Assembly: GCA_011772865.1 (NCBI GenBank)
Contig: WVYQ01000020.1
Span: forward strand, 141,298-205,297
Length of the DNA stretch: 64,000 bases
From: Woeseiaceae bacterium
GTDB taxonomy: Bacteria; Pseudomonadota; Gammaproteobacteria; Steroidobacterales; Woeseiaceae
Reading direction: 5' to 3'
The translations under genes and the position numbers were made by a program. The notes beneath the pieces were generated by a model. The model saw only the letters and a program-made list of their open reading frames with translations. It was not told the DNA's origin and ran no database searches. This document shows, piece by piece, positions 20,103 through 29,462 of this stretch. How positions within the stretch are numbered: position 1 is the stretch's first letter; each line of letters starts with the position of its first letter.

Positions 20103-21457
20103 CTCAAGCCACCGAACAATATCCGCTCGATACAAGCGAACAACGCCTCACGATCCGGGAACCGCATCCTCGTCACGATACGCAGGGCGATATGACGGCC
20201 GACGAGCGTCTGCGCAAGGCAATGGCGAACTTCGCCAAGGACATCAACCGCACGACGGCAACCTACATGGAGGCCTGTGTGCACTGCGGCCAGTGTGCCG
20301 AGGCCTGCCACTACTATGTCCGGACCGAAGACCCCCGGTACACGCCGATCTGGAAACTCGAAATCTTCAAACAAGCCTACAAGCGTGAAAACAGTCCGTT
20401 TGGACTTTTCTACCGGGCTCTTGGACTCAAACGCAAGGTCAGTGTCGAACAGCTCGGCGAGTGGCAGGAACTCCTGTACGACTCCTGCACAATGTGCGGA
20501 CGCTGCTCGTTGATGTGCCCGATGGGCATCGACATTGCTACCCTGATCGGCCAGGCGCGGCACGGCATGTTCGAGGCCGGGTTGATCCCGGACGAGCTGC
20601 ACGCTGTGGCACAGCGCGCCCGTGAAGAAGGCAGCCCCCTCGGGGCAACGGCATCGGTGTTTGAAGACCGGGCGGAATGGATGGCCGACGAACACGATAC
20701 CGAGGTATACATCGATGAAGACGAAGCCGACATCCTTGTGACGATGTCGTCGATCGAGATCATGAAATACCCGAATGCCATCGGGGCCACGGCGAAAATC
20801 CTGAATGCGCTCGGCGAAAAGTGGACGTTTCGAACCGAGGGCTACGAAGCGACCAACTTCGGCATGATGGCGGGTAACGTTGAATGGCAAAAGCACGCGA
20901 CGATGAAGCTGATCGACTCCGCCATCAAATGCGGCGCCAAGCTCGTGCTACTCCCGGAATGTGGCCACGCATACGGCGCATTGCGGTGGCAAGGCGCCGC
21001 AATGTACGGCAAACCGCTACCGTTCAAGGTGCAGCACGTCTCGGAGTTCCTGGCGGACGTCATCAGCTCCGGCCGGCTCAAGGTGAAGAAAGTCGACCAG
21101 ACCGTGACATTCCATGATCCGTGCCAGGTATCACGCCGCGGCGGCGCAACGCCTGCGCCGCGAGTCGTTATGGAAGCACTGGGTCTCGATCTCAAGGAGA
21201 TGGTCCCCACTGGCGATTTCAATTGGTGCTGCGGCGGTGGCGGCGGCGTCGTGACGATCCACCGCGCTGACAGGCTGCGTTACAAGGTCTTCGAACTCAA
21301 GATGGAGCAAGTAGAGGCGACCGGCGCCGACACCGTATTGTCAACGTGCTCGAACTGCCGGCAGAGCTACAACGACGCCAAAGAGCACTTCCACTGGGAT
21401 AAGACCATGGAAAGCCTGCTCGAGCTCGTCGCCGATAACCTCGCCGAAGAAAACTAG
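20099..21457 (+). CDS. DsrK/HdrD-like 2x[4Fe-4S] ferredoxin plus CCG-domain heterodisulfide-reductase-type protein
   Basis: CVHCGQCAEACHYY, CTMCGRCSLMCPMG, FHDPCQVSRRGG, FNWCCGGGGGVV; ATGA overlap with upstream gene. Confidence 0.88.
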   Translation: MTQATEQYPLDTSEQRLTIREPHPRHDTQGDMTADERLRKAMANFAKDINRTTATYMEACVHCGQCAEACHYYVRTEDPRYTPIWKLEIFKQAYKRENSPFGLFYRALGLKRKVSVEQLGEWQELLYDSCTMCGRCSLMCPMGIDIATLIGQARHGMFEAGLIPDELHAVAQRAREEGSPLGATASVFEDRAEWMADEHDTEVYIDEDEADILVTMSSIEIMKYPNAIGATAKILNALGEKWTFRTEGYEATNFGMMAGNVEWQKHATMKLIDSAIKCGAKLVLLPECGHAYGALRWQGAAMYGKPLPFKVQHVSEFLADVISSGRLKVKKVDQTVTFHDPCQVSRRGGATPAPRVVMEALGLDLKEMVPTGDFNWCCGGGGGVVTIHRADRLRYKVFELKMEQVEATGADTVLSTCSNCRQSYNDAKEHFHWDKTMESLLELVADNLAEEN

Positions 21458-23190
21458 TGCTTGCTGGTAGCGCCCTCGGGTAACGCGAAGAACTGCAGTT
21501 CACCAAGCTCGCCTTCGAGGGACTGGAGTTTCTCCGGTCCTTCATCATTGAGGTGCTCGACCCAGCGCCGTGCATCGGTCATGTAATGATCATAGAGTTG
21601 CTTGCGCAGCGGCAGCGACAGGATGGCCGGCTCCCCTTCTTCATGTTCGAGTGCAGCATCGAGCTCGAACCGCGGTAGCTGACAGCAATCATTCTTGTGT
21701 GACCAGGTGCCTGTCGAGAGATCGAAATCGTAAAGCGCCAGGAAACGGTATCCGTTATTGGCGACGAAATGTACGGCATCGATGACGTAGTTCGCCTCGG
21801 CATCGTCCATGACCCAGTGCAATCCGACGCGACACCAGCCCGGCTTCATGCCGCAATGCCCTTGCTGGACGACGTGGCGGTAACGTTCTGACGTTTCGAG
21901 GTCGATATTGAGAAGCCGATGGCCGTAAGGACCGGCACACGAGCATCCCGCCCGCGACTGAATTCCGAACAGGTCGTTCAGCAAAGCAGTGACGAACTTG
22001 TGATGCAGGTAGTGGCCACGGTCATCCTTGATGTTGAACGACATGATGCCGACGCGCCGTGACGCATCGGGATTGCCGAGAATTTCGATGTTGTCGTTCC
22101 CGGCCCAGCTCTCCAGGGCGCGGCTTGTCAGTTCGTACTCACGTTGCTCGATAACCTCGACGCCGACCCGATCCTTGATCTCGAACACGAGGCCTGCCTT
22201 GAGCGTCTGTAACACGCCCGGTGTGCCGGCTTTCTCGCGCTCCTCGATACGGCTAATGAAGTCCTGATCCGTGGGGCCGACATAGTCGACCGTGCCGCCG
22301 GCACTCATGCTGGGCGGCAGATCACGATTGTAGATACGCTCGTTAAAGACGAGTACGCCACTGGAACCGGGTCCGCCAAGAAATTTGTGCGGCGATATAA
22401 AAATCGCGTCGATCGACGGGTCCTCATCGCCGACCGGTTCCGGGTTCATGTCGATCTCGACATACGGTGCGCATGCCGCATAGTCGAAACAGGCGATAGC
22501 GCCGTAGCGATGCAGCAAAGCCGAGATATCGCGTACATTGCTGCGAATCCCGGTTACGTTTGACGCAGCCGAGAACGAACCGATCCGCAGCCGGTCCCGG
22601 TATTCGGGCGCCTGTAACAGTTCCTCGAGATGACTGAGGTCGATACTGCCATCGCCCGTTAACCGGACTTCAACGGACGTCGCGAGCGACTGGCGCCATG
22701 AAATCTCGTTCGAGTGATGTTCATAAGGTCCGACGAAAACGATCGGACGATGCTTGTCGAGCATGTCTGCAAATGCCCGTGAATCGAAATCGCCTTCGGA
22801 AGCATCGAGCAGCTTGTCGATATTCAGGCGCGTCACCGGAGACAGCGAGACTCCGACGATTTGCTGTAGCTTGTCGATCGCTCCGGTTGCACCCGTCCCG
22901 CAGGCAATGATCCGCCCCGAAGCGCCGGCATTGACCGATTTCTTGATCGCTTCTTCAGCCTCGTGCAGCAGCTGGGTCATGCTGCGGCCTGTGATGTCGT
23001 CCTCGGTATGCGTGTTAGCGTAGACGCGCTGCAGGCTCTGCAGATACGACTCGACGAACCGTAAACAGCGCCCCGACGCCGTATAGTCGCAGTACACCAT
23101 CAGCCGCTCGCCGAACGGCGTCTTAAACGTCGAATCGACCCCGACAATTTGTTGTCTCAGGTCGGCCGGGGTCAATTTTCTTTTATTCAA
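21454..23190 (-). CDS. Aminotransferase class V (cysteine desulfurase/selenocysteine lyase-like)
   Basis: GTGATGAIDKLQQIVGV...SNVTGIRSNVRDISALLHRYGAIACFDYAACAPY...AIFISPHKFLGGPGSSGVLVFN (PLP Lys)...SRAGCSCAGPYGHRLL. Confidence 0.85.
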   Translation of the reverse strand: MNKRKLTPADLRQQIVGVDSTFKTPFGERLMVYCDYTASGRCLRFVESYLQSLQRVYANTHTEDDITGRSMTQLLHEAEEAIKKSVNAGASGRIIACGTGATGAIDKLQQIVGVSLSPVTRLNIDKLLDASEGDFDSRAFADMLDKHRPIVFVGPYEHHSNEISWRQSLATSVEVRLTGDGSIDLSHLEELLQAPEYRDRLRIGSFSAASNVTGIRSNVRDISALLHRYGAIACFDYAACAPYVEIDMNPEPVGDEDPSIDAIFISPHKFLGGPGSSGVLVFNERIYNRDLPPSMSAGGTVDYVGPTDQDFISRIEEREKAGTPGVLQTLKAGLVFEIKDRVGVEVIEQREYELTSRALESWAGNDNIEILGNPDASRRVGIMSFNIKDDRGHYLHHKFVTALLNDLFGIQSRAGCSCAGPYGHRLLNIDLETSERYRHVVQQGHCGMKPGWCRVGLHWVMDDAEANYVIDAVHFVANNGYRFLALYDFDLSTGTWSHKNDCCQLPRFELDAALEHEEGEPAILSLPLRKQLYDHYMTDARRWVEHLNDEGPEKLQSLEGELGELQFFALPEGATSKH

Positions 23191-24193
23191 GTACAGCCTC
23201 TTCGATGGAATTTACGATATCACCGGGAACGCCCATATTAGCCGTGAAAGCCCGGTAACCGGAATCCCAGAAGTATAACTGCATTCGCCACATCTGGCCG
23301 TAATGCAGCACCTGCGTCTGTCCGCCTTCCCTGACGATTAATACCTCGGTCGGCAGTGCTGCCACATGATCCACGCCCGGGTATGGAGACAGGTTGCTCT
23401 TGCCTTCCTTGCGATAGCGTGAATTGATACTGATCATACGATCTTCGATGAACGGATTCGTGAGGCCGAGGTGCACGACGTCGTCGCGCAGACGGATCTG
23501 CGATACAAGCTGCCAGCCACCAGGTTCGTCCGCGTTTGCCACTGCGTCTTCTTCGAGACTTGCGACCACCCGTTCGACAACATTGTCGAAGTTGGCAGCC
23601 TCATCTTCAATGATGACCAGCTGGCTCTTCTCCCACTTGCGAAATTTAGCCATCATCCGTGCCGGGCCGTCACCCTTGTACTTGTTGTAATGCTTCTCGG
23701 AACGAAGCGGCTCGGCTTGCACGCTGACGACCTGTCCGGGAATCGTCTTGACCAGATCCCTGATCTCATCAGCTGCGATTCCGGCCGCCTCCACGAGCGC
23801 ATCGTAGTTGGGCGACTCCGCAAAGTAGATCATTGCGTGCGCAACAGGGTTTGCCATATTGACGAATGTGTTCTGCTGATCGCCCGACGTGAACACGGCA
23901 ATACGCAAGATGTGCGCCGACGCCGTGCGTGGAGACTCGGATGATGCCGCTGCGACGAACGCTGGCGACGTCAATACATACAGCCTGGCCTTGTGCTTGC
24001 TCTCGGGCACACGAATATCGTGCGTGCCGTGCAACTGCAGCCCGGATCCAGCGATAGCCTGCTCCAGCGCCGCAGTCGTTTCGCCAAACGATCCCGACGC
24101 TTCGAGTATGGTTTCGAAGATGCCGATTTCATCATCCGCAAACAAAGGTGGCGCCCAAATGAGCGCCACCAAAACGATAATTAACTTTTTCAT
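23183..24193 (-). CDS. Secreted protein of unknown function (possible DUF302-like N-terminus)
   Basis: Signal peptide MKKLIIVLVALIWAPPLFA|DDEIG; SGSFGETTAALEQAIAGSGLQLHGTHDI; no confident family. Confidence 0.6.
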   Translation of the reverse strand: MKKLIIVLVALIWAPPLFADDEIGIFETILEASGSFGETTAALEQAIAGSGLQLHGTHDIRVPESKHKARLYVLTSPAFVAAASSESPRTASAHILRIAVFTSGDQQNTFVNMANPVAHAMIYFAESPNYDALVEAAGIAADEIRDLVKTIPGQVVSVQAEPLRSEKHYNKYKGDGPARMMAKFRKWEKSQLVIIEDEAANFDNVVERVVASLEEDAVANADEPGGWQLVSQIRLRDDVVHLGLTNPFIEDRMISINSRYRKEGKSNLSPYPGVDHVAALPTEVLIVREGGQTQVLHYGQMWRMQLYFWDSGYRAFTANMGVPGDIVNSIEEAVLE

Positions 24194-24227
24194 GATATTG
24201 CCCAGCCCTCCGGGGCTTGCAATGTTG

Positions 24228-25676
24228 TTAAAAGATGTAAGACACCTCGAATTCGAACTGGCTCATCTCCAGCTCGATCGTCTGCGTCGGATCAAACGGG
24301 CTCACTCCCTTGATGCTCTTCGAGGGCGCATACATCAACGAGAAATTCCATGCGCCGCCGCCGGACGTTTGCGTAGTAAGGCCCAGCGTGAAGTGCTGCT
24401 CCATGACACCCGGTGCCAGGATGTTGAACAGAACCTCGGACTCCGGGATCGGCTGTTCACCATAGCTATAACCGAATCGCCAGGTATTCCGGTCATTGTG
24501 CGTCCACTCCACGCCCACTTTGTAGGTCGTCATGTCTTCCCAGCCGAAACCGGCGCCGTTGCTGCCACCGAGGCAGTTCTGCGGCGGTGATGCCTGGGCG
24601 GCTGCCAATGCCTGTAGCGGGTCACCGGTCTGCCCCAGTACGAACCCGTATACCGCATACGGGCAGCTGAAAATATTCACCATCGGGTTGCCAACGGACG
24701 CAACGTCGCTGAATTCCGTGCGCTCGATGTCGAAATTGACGCGAACGTCGTTCGTGCCCTTGAACGAAATACCGAACTTCGTGCTGGCCGGAATATCGAA
24801 GCCGCCTGCCTCGGCAAACAGGTCCGAATAGTCGTCCAACTCACTCATCGACAGCTTCGACTGGTACGAGAGCCCGATGCTGACCGCATCGCTGAGCCCC
24901 CACCAGATACCGCCGGCAAAGCCATAGCCTGTGGACGTATCATGGCTGTTGTTCGTCAGGGAGTCCGGAGTCGGATCGCAAGTACCGGGCGCCTGGAAAA
25001 AGAAACACTCGTTGAAGGTTTCTGTATACGGCATGAAGTTCATGAGCCCCTTGGCTTCGAACATCTGGACAGCAAATATAGGTCCCAAACCCCAGGCGAA
25101 GCTGTCGCCCGCTTTACCGGCCCAGTTCACGGCGAGGAATGCCTGCGACAGATCGACACCGGCGTCGCCTGCGCCATAGGTCCCGGGAAACGGCATGCCC
25201 ATTCCGCCCGAAGGGTTGAACCATGCTGACGCATTGGAGTCATCCCAGTCGGTGTTCATGCCGCCACGTCCATAGAACATCAAGTTGATGACACTCTCGT
25301 TGCCCAAGCGGAAATTCTTGGCAATGTATGGAATCGGGAACCATTCGCTGCTGCTGTCAAACTTGCCTGGACCGATAGTGAAAGCACCACCGCTGCCCAT
25401 GGCAAGGCTGGGACCGGCCGTATAGCTGCGCCTTGGGCTGAATGCCGCGAGTCCGATCTCCCAGCTGTCCCCGGCGAATACGGCGAGCGCCGGATTCGAT
25501 GCGCCGATAATCGGCCCATTCGCGCTATTAGAGCCGATGCCGGTTCCGGCCATACCTTTCGACTCGGTCCCCACGCCGTGCGTAAAGTAGCCGTTTGTCG
25601 CTGCTGCAGTTCCGCTGAGCAGAGTCAACGCCAGTGCCGACAGCAATGCTGTGGCATGTCTGATTCTCGATTTCAT
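24228..25676 (-). CDS. OmpP1/FadL/TodX family outer-membrane transporter
   Basis: MKSRIRHATALLSALALTLLSGTAAATNGYFTHGVGTESKGMAGTGIGSNSANGPIIGASNPALAVF...C-term FEFEVSYIF. Confidence 0.88.
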   Translation of the reverse strand: MKSRIRHATALLSALALTLLSGTAAATNGYFTHGVGTESKGMAGTGIGSNSANGPIIGASNPALAVFAGDSWEIGLAAFSPRRSYTAGPSLAMGSGGAFTIGPGKFDSSSEWFPIPYIAKNFRLGNESVINLMFYGRGGMNTDWDDSNASAWFNPSGGMGMPFPGTYGAGDAGVDLSQAFLAVNWAGKAGDSFAWGLGPIFAVQMFEAKGLMNFMPYTETFNECFFFQAPGTCDPTPDSLTNNSHDTSTGYGFAGGIWWGLSDAVSIGLSYQSKLSMSELDDYSDLFAEAGGFDIPASTKFGISFKGTNDVRVNFDIERTEFSDVASVGNPMVNIFSCPYAVYGFVLGQTGDPLQALAAAQASPPQNCLGGSNGAGFGWEDMTTYKVGVEWTHNDRNTWRFGYSYGEQPIPESEVLFNILAPGVMEQHFTLGLTTQTSGGGAWNFSLMYAPSKSIKGVSPFDPTQTIELEMSQFEFEVSYIF

Positions 25677-25680
25677 ACTC

Positions 25681-26031
25681 CTACTCCTTATCGGATGCTG
25701 CGCCACAAAATACGTCGTGCAGCGATTCCATCACCTTGGTTGCTTCGTCACCAGTCAACGAATAACTCACCGACTGCGCGTGTTTTCTCGACCTGACAAT
25801 TTTTTCGCGACGCAGTATCGCGAGGTGTTGCGATAGAGCCGACTGGCTCAGGCCCAGCATGCGTTGCAGCTCGCTCACCGTTTTCTCGCCTTCGGCTAGC
25901 TGGCAGAGGATCATCAAGCGCCATTCATTCGCCATCGCTTTGAGCAACTCGCACGCATTCGCCGCCATGTCGTGCAATTCGGCCATTTTGGCGAAATCTT
26001 CGGGTGTCACACTTTGATTTGCTTCGTTCAC
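25681..26031 (-). CDS. shdrR: ArsR-family repressor of BigR/SqrR/sHdrR type with two conserved Cys
   Basis: LLKAMANEWRLMILCQLAEGEKTVSELQRMLGLSQSALSQHLAILRREKIVRSRKHAQSVSYSL...LHDVFCG; Cys43 and Cys109 at the positions of the persulfide-sensing pair. Confidence 0.85.
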   Translation of the reverse strand: MNEANQSVTPEDFAKMAELHDMAANACELLKAMANEWRLMILCQLAEGEKTVSELQRMLGLSQSALSQHLAILRREKIVRSRKHAQSVSYSLTGDEATKVMESLHDVFCGAASDKE

Positions 26032-26053
26032 TGGACGTCTTTTCCGCGCCTGT

Positions 26054-26500
26054 TCAGGCGCAGCCCCCGAACCCTTCGGAGTCCATCTTGGCTTCGTAAG
26101 GCGCCGTTACGTCGGCTCCGGGGACCAATGTCCCGACCACGCTGCCCCAATCCTCGGGTTTCAAAATGACAAGCCAGCCGGCGTCATAAGGATCGTCATT
26201 GGCAAGACTTGGATTCGCGACCAGGTCTTCATTGATCGCGACGACTTCGCCGCCCGCCGCGGACTTGGCCGGTCCGACCCACTTACCGGACTCGAGCGTG
26301 CCGCAGGACTTGCCGGCCCTTACCGAGCGTCCGACCCTTTTCGGTGTATAGGCAACGAGTTTGCCGGCCATGGCCGTAGCGACCGTCGTCATTCCGAGTT
26401 TGACGGTCCCGTCGCCCTGGTCCTGGAACCAGATATGATTGTCAACGTCGTAAAGTAGCTCGTCGGGCAGATTGCATCCGCGTACAACTGGCATTGTCAT
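26054..26500 (-). CDS. lbpA: Lipoate-binding protein, GcvH-like (LbpA)
   Basis: DELLYDVDNHIWFQDQGDGTVKLGMTTVATAMAGKLVAYTPKRVGRSV...CGTLESGKWVGP (lipoylation Lys). Confidence 0.9.
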   Translation of the reverse strand: MTMPVVRGCNLPDELLYDVDNHIWFQDQGDGTVKLGMTTVATAMAGKLVAYTPKRVGRSVRAGKSCGTLESGKWVGPAKSAAGGEVVAINEDLVANPSLANDDPYDAGWLVILKPEDWGSVVGTLVPGADVTAPYEAKMDSEGFGGCA

Positions 26501-26940
26501 GCCTCCTTTGTGGTTCCAGAGTCAAAATTATCGGCAGACCGGATCGGCTTCGCTGAACAACAAAACTCCCCCAGCCCGGCGACCTGCAGCTTGCCGCTGA
26601 CAAACAGATACAGGTGGTTGGACACCATCCTGAGCATCTCGGCACGATTCGCGGTTTGGGTATGCTCAGGCTCCATAGTGACCAGGTTGTAATGCCAGGC
26701 GATTTCACGACACGTTTCCCTGCAGGCGTTAAAACTGGGGTCGCCCCTGGCGCCCTGGCGATGTAACGCAAGCAGTCGAAAGCCCTCACGTTCATCGTGG
26801 GTTGGTTCGTCACCGCGCGCCGTCACCCAGTGTTCGAGCACTTCCTCACTGAACCGCAACAGCTCTTCGGCTGCCTGCAACGGATCGGTCTGCGCGTCCA
26901 CGGCCGCTATGGCCAATTCAATGTCGGCGAGCGGTCTCAT
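26497..26940 (-). CDS. Conserved-looking hypothetical between lbpA and shdrB2
   Basis: 147 aa; 4-bp overlaps with both neighbours; Cys-bearing NACRETCREIAWHYN and GLGEFCCSAKP. Confidence 0.65.
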   Translation of the reverse strand: MRPLADIELAIAAVDAQTDPLQAAEELLRFSEEVLEHWVTARGDEPTHDEREGFRLLALHRQGARGDPSFNACRETCREIAWHYNLVTMEPEHTQTANRAEMLRMVSNHLYLFVSGKLQVAGLGEFCCSAKPIRSADNFDSGTTKEA

Positions 26941-27869
26941 GCGAGGCCCTTCTGCTTGAGGAACTTCATCGGGTCGGAGACATTTTCATGGACACCGACT
27001 TTCCTGGGCTTTAGACCCAATGCCATGCCGAGGAGCTGGGTGAAATAGAGGATCTTGATATCGACAGTCTCGCCGAGCACCTTCTCTGCCCTTATCTGAT
27101 GCATCTCGAGCCCGGAATGGCAGGTCGGGCATTCGGTCGCAATGACGTCCGCACCGGCGAGTTTCGCCGCTTTGAGAATGTTCAGCACGAGCTTTGTCGA
27201 CGTATCGCTGTCGGACAAGGTGTGCGCGCCCCCGCAACAGGCCGTCTTGAGCGGAAACTCCACATTCTCGGCCCCCGCTGCGGCCAGGAGGTCGTCCATG
27301 AAATGCGGTTTCGACGTCGACTCGGACCCGGGACCCGCATCCTTCTCGGGAAAGATGTGCCGTGGCCGCGTGTACATGCAGCCGTAATAGTTGGCAACCT
27401 TGATGCCGGAGAGCGAATTCTTTACGCGCTCGGCGAGCCCTTCCTCGCCTATCGAATCCTTGATCCAGTCGAGCGCATGAATCGTCTCCACTTGCCCGGA
27501 CTCGTAGCTCTTGTGGCCGGCCTTCTTCGACAGCTTGGCGACAACCTCAACGGATTCGGGATCATGCTTGAGGTCGTATTCGGCTTTTTTCAGGTTGTGA
27601 TAACAACCGTTGCAGGGCGCCATAACGACGTCCATATCCATCTCGTTGACGGCAACAGACATCACGCGTGACGAGAGATAGGTCTGCAGCTTCGGATCGA
27701 TATTCTTGACCTCCATGGCGCCGCAGCAATTCCAGTTTTTGACTTCGACGAGATCCAGCCCCAGCGCCTTGCCGACCGCTTTGGTCGAACGATTGTAGGA
27801 ATGGCCTGTTCCTTCGAGCGCGCAGCCAGGGTAATAGGCAACTTTTTTATATTTGTCTTTTGTCGTCAT
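26937..27869 (-). CDS. shdrB2: Heterodisulfide reductase B-like protein sHdrB2
   Basis: KKVAYYPGCALEGTGHSYNRSTKAVGKALGLDLVEVKNWNCCGAME...TACCGGAHTLSD...ECPTCHSGLEMHQ; start MTTKDKYKK at 27869. Confidence 0.9.
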   Translation of the reverse strand: MTTKDKYKKVAYYPGCALEGTGHSYNRSTKAVGKALGLDLVEVKNWNCCGAMEVKNIDPKLQTYLSSRVMSVAVNEMDMDVVMAPCNGCYHNLKKAEYDLKHDPESVEVVAKLSKKAGHKSYESGQVETIHALDWIKDSIGEEGLAERVKNSLSGIKVANYYGCMYTRPRHIFPEKDAGPGSESTSKPHFMDDLLAAAGAENVEFPLKTACCGGAHTLSDSDTSTKLVLNILKAAKLAGADVIATECPTCHSGLEMHQIRAEKVLGETVDIKILYFTQLLGMALGLKPRKVGVHENVSDPMKFLKQKGLA

Positions 27870-28594
27870 GATGACAGCGCCTGCTCCTGTTTCTCGTGCT
27901 GCTCGTCGATGTACTCCTGCATCGCCGCCGCGGCAGAAGACCACCCGCGCGTCTTCGGCGCAACGAATGTCGCGAGACCCATGCGAGTCAGCAAACCGAC
28001 GGGCAGGTTTCGCAGCAAACGCTTGACCATCTCGATCATCCAGGGCTGCATGAGTCCTTGTTTGGTTCGGCTGAAAAAGCGCCGTATCGTGCGGCTCTCT
28101 TCGATCTTGCCGGTCTTGATGACTTGCTCTGTAAACACTTCGTCGAAGTGCATGGATGGTGATTTGGGCGTGTGGCCCTTGCGCTCCAGCCAGTGCGCCG
28201 TCGCTTTCATGACGCCCTCTGGGAAAACGTCTCGCGGACACGCATACGTGCATTTGTTGCAGGACACGCACTGCCAGATGATGTCCTTGTCGCGCAGGAG
28301 CTCGTCCTCCATGCCCATGCGAATCAGGTAGATCCAGTAACGCGGATTGAAATCGGGATTGATCGCGTTGACCGTGCACGAGTTCGTACATGACCCGCAC
28401 TGCCAGCAGCGGTGGATGTTTTCGCCGCCCGGCAACGCTGCAATCTCGTCTTCCATCGCCTCGTTGTAGTCGCTGACGACGCGCGATTCGATGAACGTGC
28501 TCCAGTGACCGGATACATCGACACCGTCAATCACGAGTTCCTCGTGGGTCTTGAGGTTCTCGGGGCGAATCAGTGATTTCTCGTGGATGGGCAT
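27866..28594 (-). CDS. shdrC2: Heterodisulfide reductase C-like iron-sulfur protein sHdrC2
   Basis: CWQCGSCTNSCTVN and CVSCNKCTYACPRDVFPEGVMKA; 4-bp overlap with shdrB2. Confidence 0.9.
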   Translation of the reverse strand: MPIHEKSLIRPENLKTHEELVIDGVDVSGHWSTFIESRVVSDYNEAMEDEIAALPGGENIHRCWQCGSCTNSCTVNAINPDFNPRYWIYLIRMGMEDELLRDKDIIWQCVSCNKCTYACPRDVFPEGVMKATAHWLERKGHTPKSPSMHFDEVFTEQVIKTGKIEESRTIRRFFSRTKQGLMQPWMIEMVKRLLRNLPVGLLTRMGLATFVAPKTRGWSSAAAAMQEYIDEQHEKQEQALSS

Positions 28595-28605
28595 TCTGTC
28601 GGTGC

Positions 28606-29451
28606 CTAGTTGATTGTCTCGGAGTCGTCGATCACGAACGCCTCACCGTCGATGGATTTGAGCCGGGTCTTGCCGCTGCCCGGCCGCACGCCGTCAAGGC
28701 CGAGTAACCGGCGCGTGTGTTGCATCGGGTCTTCGGGCGCCGAGAAATCGGCGCGCAAATAGCTGCCGCCCTGCTCGCAGATATACTGGGCATAGGCCTG
28801 CGCACACAGGATGTCGACGTACTGCAGGACGTCGCGGAAGAATCCTTCATCCGACAGGAACTGACTCAGTTCCTCGCGCAACATCAGGAACGTGCCATAC
28901 CCGTCCGCGACCTTGATCGTTAAGTGATCGACGTTGTCACCGTGCCAGATCTCGCGCAGGACGCCGGTATTTGCATTCGCGTCCCAGACCCACCGATTCA
29001 TCAGCGGAATCTGTTCGGGATAGACGTTATGCAGCAATTCGGCGGCCAGGTCCCTGACCCACCGATGTTTCTTGTCCTGCGGGAACCGGGCGCAGAATGT
29101 GCTGATCCGGGCGTCGACGTTATCGTCGTCCGCAAACAGCGCGCAAATGCCTTCGTGCAGGTCCGGATACGTGTCGCCGGTCAGCCAGTTGCCGATACGG
29201 CGCCTGACGGTCGCCATAAACGTGCACAGCCCCTTGAACGTCTCGAGGTCGAGACTCTCGACCGCACCATCGGCCAGCGCCTGCTGGAACATCGAGCTCT
29301 TGAGTTTGACGGCATCGACGTAACGCTCGATACCTCCCTGTTCTTCAGAACCTGCAACCACAGACTGCAGCGCCATTCGAATCGCGTCGCCGGACAAGTC
29401 GAGCACGGGACGCTCGACATCAACCGTTTGCAGTGCAGTAAGCCGGGACAC
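28606..29451 (-). CDS. shdrH: sHdr-cluster conserved protein (sHdrH / 'hyp')
   Basis: Position between shdrA and shdrC2, matching the canonical shdrC1B1AHC2B2 order; no recognised domain. Confidence 0.75.
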   Translation of the reverse strand: MSRLTALQTVDVERPVLDLSGDAIRMALQSVVAGSEEQGGIERYVDAVKLKSSMFQQALADGAVESLDLETFKGLCTFMATVRRRIGNWLTGDTYPDLHEGICALFADDDNVDARISTFCARFPQDKKHRWVRDLAAELLHNVYPEQIPLMNRWVWDANANTGVLREIWHGDNVDHLTIKVADGYGTFLMLREELSQFLSDEGFFRDVLQYVDILCAQAYAQYICEQGGSYLRADFSAPEDPMQHTRRLLGLDGVRPGSGKTRLKSIDGEAFVIDDSETIN

Positions 29452-29462
29452 GACGCGTCGCC

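Noticed and set aside
19449-21457. Interpreting the membrane/Fe-S pair as true dsrMK of a Dsr system
   Set aside because: No dsrAB, dsrC, dsrJOP in the window; only DsrMK-like is supportable.
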